A stretch of DNA of 16,489 nucleotides, taken from positions 1 through 16,489 of the forward strand of contig JAZKFP010000258.1 in NCBI GenBank assembly GCA_040386355.1, read 5' to 3'. The position numbers were made by a program, and so were the translations under genes. Shown here piece by piece: positions 14,373 through 16,489 of this stretch (position 1 is its first letter; the number at the start of each line of letters is the position of its first letter). The notes beneath the pieces are model-generated. The model saw only the letters and a list, made by a program, of their open reading frames with translations, searched no databases and was not told the DNA's origin. Origin of the DNA: JAZKFP01 sp040386355. Lineage in GTDB: Bacteria > Pseudomonadota > Gammaproteobacteria > Pseudomonadales > UBA6940.

Positions 14373-14827
14373 CAAAATTTGTTAATTGATAAAATGCTTT
14401 ACTCTTTTTAAGAATGTTCTATCCCGAATGCAGATTGGTTTTCCATGCTGTAATGTTTTTGAAAGGGGCTTGATGGGAAAGTACATGCGGGCGAAAGATT
14501 TTTCGCCCCTACACACTAACCCTCACCTGTTGAACTGTAAATTACGTATAGATTTACATGAACTTCTTAGGATACCTAACCTAACCATAACCCCCTTCAA
14601 CGAATTATGTAGGGGCGAAAAATCTCTCGCCTGTGTTGAACGCGACTTGTTACTGATTGAATGTTTGAAAAGTGTTTTAGGAATTCTCATCTACGTTTGG
14701 TATATATCTTTTCTTTTCGACTAATACATGCCTCCGCGCTGAGTTTTTGATATCCTGCCCGTCCTGAAACCGATTTCAACTGTTGGTTGTCAGTCTAAAT
14801 CGTGCCACACAATATAGAGGTTGCATC
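14373..14827. other. Intergenic region between lipoprotein gene and ppa
   Basis: This 455-base gap holds the MITE-like element at 14489-14632, listed separately. A 113-codon frame (14386-14724) crosses both palindromes and is rejected as a gene. The 15-mer GAATGCAGATTGGTT at 14426-14440 also occurs at 735-749. The ppa promoter is expected between 14640 and 14815, but I see no convincing -35/-10 pair. No strong terminator follows the lipoprotein gene; AACAAA-A-TTTGTT (14372-14384) is only a weak palindrome. Confidence 0.4.
14489..14632. mobile_element. MITE-like element with 24-bp palindromic terminal inverted repeats
   Basis: The left end (14489-14512) and the reverse complement of the right end (14609-14632) agree at 22 of 24 positions, both containing AGATTTTTCGCCCCTAC. 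The left end is itself a hairpin (GGGCGAAA, four-base loop, TTTCGCCC). Inside, TGTAAAT (14536-14542) and ATTTACA (14552-14558) form another stem. The 144-base size, lack of coding sequence and a third copy of the end palindrome at 5293-5322 suggest a non-autonomous element or a composite of two palindromic repeats. I see no clear target-site duplication. Confidence 0.6.
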
Positions 14828-15352
14828 ATGGGTATTGAGAACGTCACTCCAGGTAAAAATCCACCAGACGACATTAACGTTATTATTGAAATTCCTGCGC
14901 AAAGTAGTCCGATTAAATATGAATTTGATAAAGACACTGGATTAATTACAGTGGATCGTTTTATGGCGACACCAATGTTTTATCCAGCAAATTATGGATT
15001 TATTCCCAATACATTGTCTGAAGACGGTGATCCATTAGATGTGTTGGTTGTTACACCGTATGCTGTTGTGCCGGGCGCTGTCATTCGTTGTCGTCCGATT
15101 GGCGTTTTACATATGAGTGACGAAGCAGGAGCTGACGCAAAAATTATCGCAGTACCTCATGATAAATTAACGACCATTTATAAAGACGTGAAATCTTATG
15201 AAGATTTGCCTGCATTATTATTGCAACAAATCGAACACTTTTTTGAAAATTACAAAGATTTAGAAAAAGGTAAGTGGGTAAAAATCGATCGTTGGGCAGG
15301 TATTGAAGAAGCAAAAACATCTATTAAAAATTCAATTGCTGCTTATAAATAA
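14828..15352 (+). CDS. ppa: Inorganic pyrophosphatase (family I, soluble)
   Basis: Hydrolyses cytoplasmic pyrophosphate to phosphate with Mg2+, driving biosynthetic reactions forward. The 174-residue product matches family I length. All active-site residues are present, each one position later than in E. coli: E21, K30, E32, R44, Y52, Y56, the signature D66/D68/D71 in EDGDPLDVLV, D98, D103, K105, Y142 and K143. I start at ATG 14828 because AGAGG lies about eight bases upstream and the family begins near this point. The open frame runs back to 14783 through codons without family support. It is a single-gene unit converging with pilU across a gap that contains a palindromic repeat. Nothing unusual is seen in the protein. 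Confidence 0.98.
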   Translation: MGIENVTPGKNPPDDINVIIEIPAQSSPIKYEFDKDTGLITVDRFMATPMFYPANYGFIPNTLSEDGDPLDVLVVTPYAVVPGAVIRCRPIGVLHMSDEAGADAKIIAVPHDKLTTIYKDVKSYEDLPALLLQQIEHFFENYKDLEKGKWVKIDRWAGIEEAKTSIKNSIAAYK

Positions 15353-15435
15353 TTTTTATTTATTAAACATTAATTTTGGGCAGTAAAATTTTTTATTGTT
15401 CAAAAATTCTTTTTTGATAAACGTAAAGAACTTGG

Positions 15436-15463
15436 CGTCATTCTCGCGTAGGCTGGAATGACG
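15436..15463. repeat. CGTCATTC...GAATGACG palindromic repeat
   Basis: CGTCATTC (15436-15443) and GAATGACG (15456-15463) are perfect 8-bp arms around TCGCGTAGGCTG. The wording matches the widespread bacterial intergenic repeat family of the type CGTCATTCCCGCG-n-GGCGGGAATG, here with inner mismatches. It sits between the convergent ends of ppa and pilU and may also act as a mutual transcription barrier, but no T-run follows on either side. Confidence 0.65.
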
Positions 15464-15497
15464 TCATCTGTTAATATTATTCATTAGATTTTCTAAT

Positions 15498-16489
15498 TTA
15501 TTCTAATTCCCAATCCGGTCCCTCATCTTTCTTATTCGACCAATTGTCATCTTCATCTACTGTAGATTTCGCCGCGCCGCGTGGACCAATTTTAATTAAT
15601 AAGCGCAAATCGTTTGCTGAATCTGCATGCGCAATTGCATCTTCATAGGTAATTTTATTATCTTTATATAGATCATATAACGCCTGATCGAAGGTTTGCA
15701 TACCATTTTCACGCGAGCGTGACATTAATTCTTTTAGTAAATGCACTTCTTGTTTGCGAATGAGATCTGCTATCAATGGTGTGTTTCTTAATATTTCTAC
15801 CGCAGGAATTCGACTTTTACGATCAGGTAGTGGAATCAATTGCTGTGCAACAATAGCTCGTAAATTCAATGACAATTCCATCCATATTTGATCGCGTCTT
15901 TCTGCTGGGAATAAATTTATTATTCGCTCTAACGCTTGATCAGCATTATTTGCATGTAATGTTGCTAATACCAAATGACCGGTTTCAGCAAACATTAAAG
16001 AATACTCCATTGTTTCACGTGATCGAATTTCTCCAATTACAATAACGTCAGGCGCTTGACGTAAAGTATTGCGTAAAGCAATTTCATAACTATCGGTATC
16101 AACACCCACTTCGCGTTGCGTAATAATACAACCTTGATGTCGATGCAAATATTCAATTGGATCCTCAATCGAAATAATATGACCATGTGAATTCATATTA
16201 CGGTAACCAATTAATGCTGCAAGCGAAGACGATTTACCAGTACCAGTAGCTCCCACAAAAAACACAATGCCCCGCTTTGCCATAACAATGTCTTTTAAAG
16301 TAAGTGGTAAACCTAACTCCTCTAATGTTGGAATATGCGTTTCGATTCGACGTAATACCATTCCCATTAAATTACGTTGATAAAATGCGCTAACACGGAA
16401 TCGACCTGTACCACGCACACTTAATGCAAAGTTGCATTCTTTAGTTTCTAAAAATTCTTTTTTCTGATAATCGTTCATAACGCCAAGCA
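15498..16489 (-). CDS. pilU: Type IV pilus retraction ATPase PilU (5' end beyond window)
   Basis: A hexameric ATPase of the PilT/GspE family at the inner-membrane base of the type IV pilus; PilU supports PilT in retraction and twitching. The frame is open to the window edge. The Met at 16478 is probably internal, because homologues have about 50-60 residues before the matching MND-x-Q-K-x-F segment. Counting from that Met: Walker A GATGTGKS at 76-83, Asp box EDPIEYLHRHQG, Walker B-type APDVIVIGEIRS, His box ATLHANNADQAL. GRFRVSAFYQRN, IPTLEELGLP and SLAALIGYRN favour PilU over PilT. The C-terminus carries an acidic Asp/Glu/Trp-rich extension (about 300-326, VDEDDNW...DWELE). pilT, if paired as usual, would lie outside the window. 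Confidence 0.95.
   Translation of the reverse strand, partial: LGVMNDYQKKEFLETKECNFALSVRGTGRFRVSAFYQRNLMGMVLRRIETHIPTLEELGLPLTLKDIVMAKRGIVFFVGATGTGKSSSLAALIGYRNMNSHGHIISIEDPIEYLHRHQGCIITQREVGVDTDSYEIALRNTLRQAPDVIVIGEIRSRETMEYSLMFAETGHLVLATLHANNADQALERIINLFPAERRDQIWMELSLNLRAIVAQQLIPLPDRKSRIPAVEILRNTPLIADLIRKQEVHLLKELMSRSRENGMQTFDQALYDLYKDNKITYEDAIAHADSANDLRLLIKIGPRGAAKSTVDEDDNWSNKKDEGPDWELE

Noticed and set aside
14386..14724. A 112-residue plus-strand ORF
   Set aside because: It runs through both palindromes of the MITE-like element, has no family resemblance and no good ribosome-binding site.
69..16489. tRNA, rRNA, CRISPR array, prophage or toxin-antitoxin module
   Set aside because: No cloverleaf-like segment, regularly spaced repeats, integrase, or paired small ORFs were seen in any intergenic region.

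Overview
The window is an AT-rich stretch of a gammaproteobacterial chromosome. The evidence is YciB/IspZ, a holD-like gene next to rimI, rnr next to rlmB, family I inorganic pyrophosphatase and the type IV pilus ATPase PilU. A small ankyrin-repeat protein, a FFLEE-type protein and short palindromic repeats would fit a Legionellales-like (Legionella/Coxiella-type) organism, but that placement is inference; no rRNA or other decisive marker is present. I found no tRNA, rRNA, CRISPR array, transposase or phage gene.

Layout. (1) 69-695, +: yciB, an inner-membrane protein of envelope and septum maintenance. (2) 696-974: a compact leucine-biosynthesis control region with a stem-loop, a good sigma70-type promoter (756-784), and a 19-codon leader peptide (831-890) carrying five consecutive leucine codons, ending in a small hairpin just before leuA. 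(3) 975-3856, +: leuA, a long-linker protein that looks like DNA polymerase III psi (HolD), and rimI, closely spaced like an operon. (4) 3890-4405, +: an ankyrin-repeat protein. (5) 4435-7723, -: rlmB and rnr, the conserved pair for 23S rRNA methylation and RNase R, with a perfect 13-bp palindromic repeat between them. (6) 7951-10680, -: a membrane 7TMR-DISM/GGDEF-like/EAL protein, predicted to degrade c-di-GMP because the GGDEF site is lost and the EAL site is intact. (7) 10997-11791, -: a FFLEE-motif-like protein. (8) 12168-14372, +: a 734-residue lipoprotein of unknown role. (9) 14489-14632: a MITE-like element whose ends match the palindrome near rlmB. (10) 14828-15352, +: ppa. (11) 15498 to the window edge, -: pilU, lacking its N-terminus here, with another palindromic repeat between it and ppa.

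Most genes are housekeeping. The most informative part is the leader of leuA. Its tandem Leu codons are all CTN, whereas leuA itself mostly uses TTA/TTG, which strongly suggests control by leucyl-tRNA supply. No canonical intrinsic terminator follows. However, the CCCC tract at the end of the leader ORF can pair either with a GGGGA just after the leader stop or with the GGGGA of the leuA ribosome-binding site, so a translational switch is possible. If leuA, the HolD-like gene and rimI are co-transcribed, leucine status would also affect a replication-clamp-loader gene and a ribosomal protein acetyltransferase.
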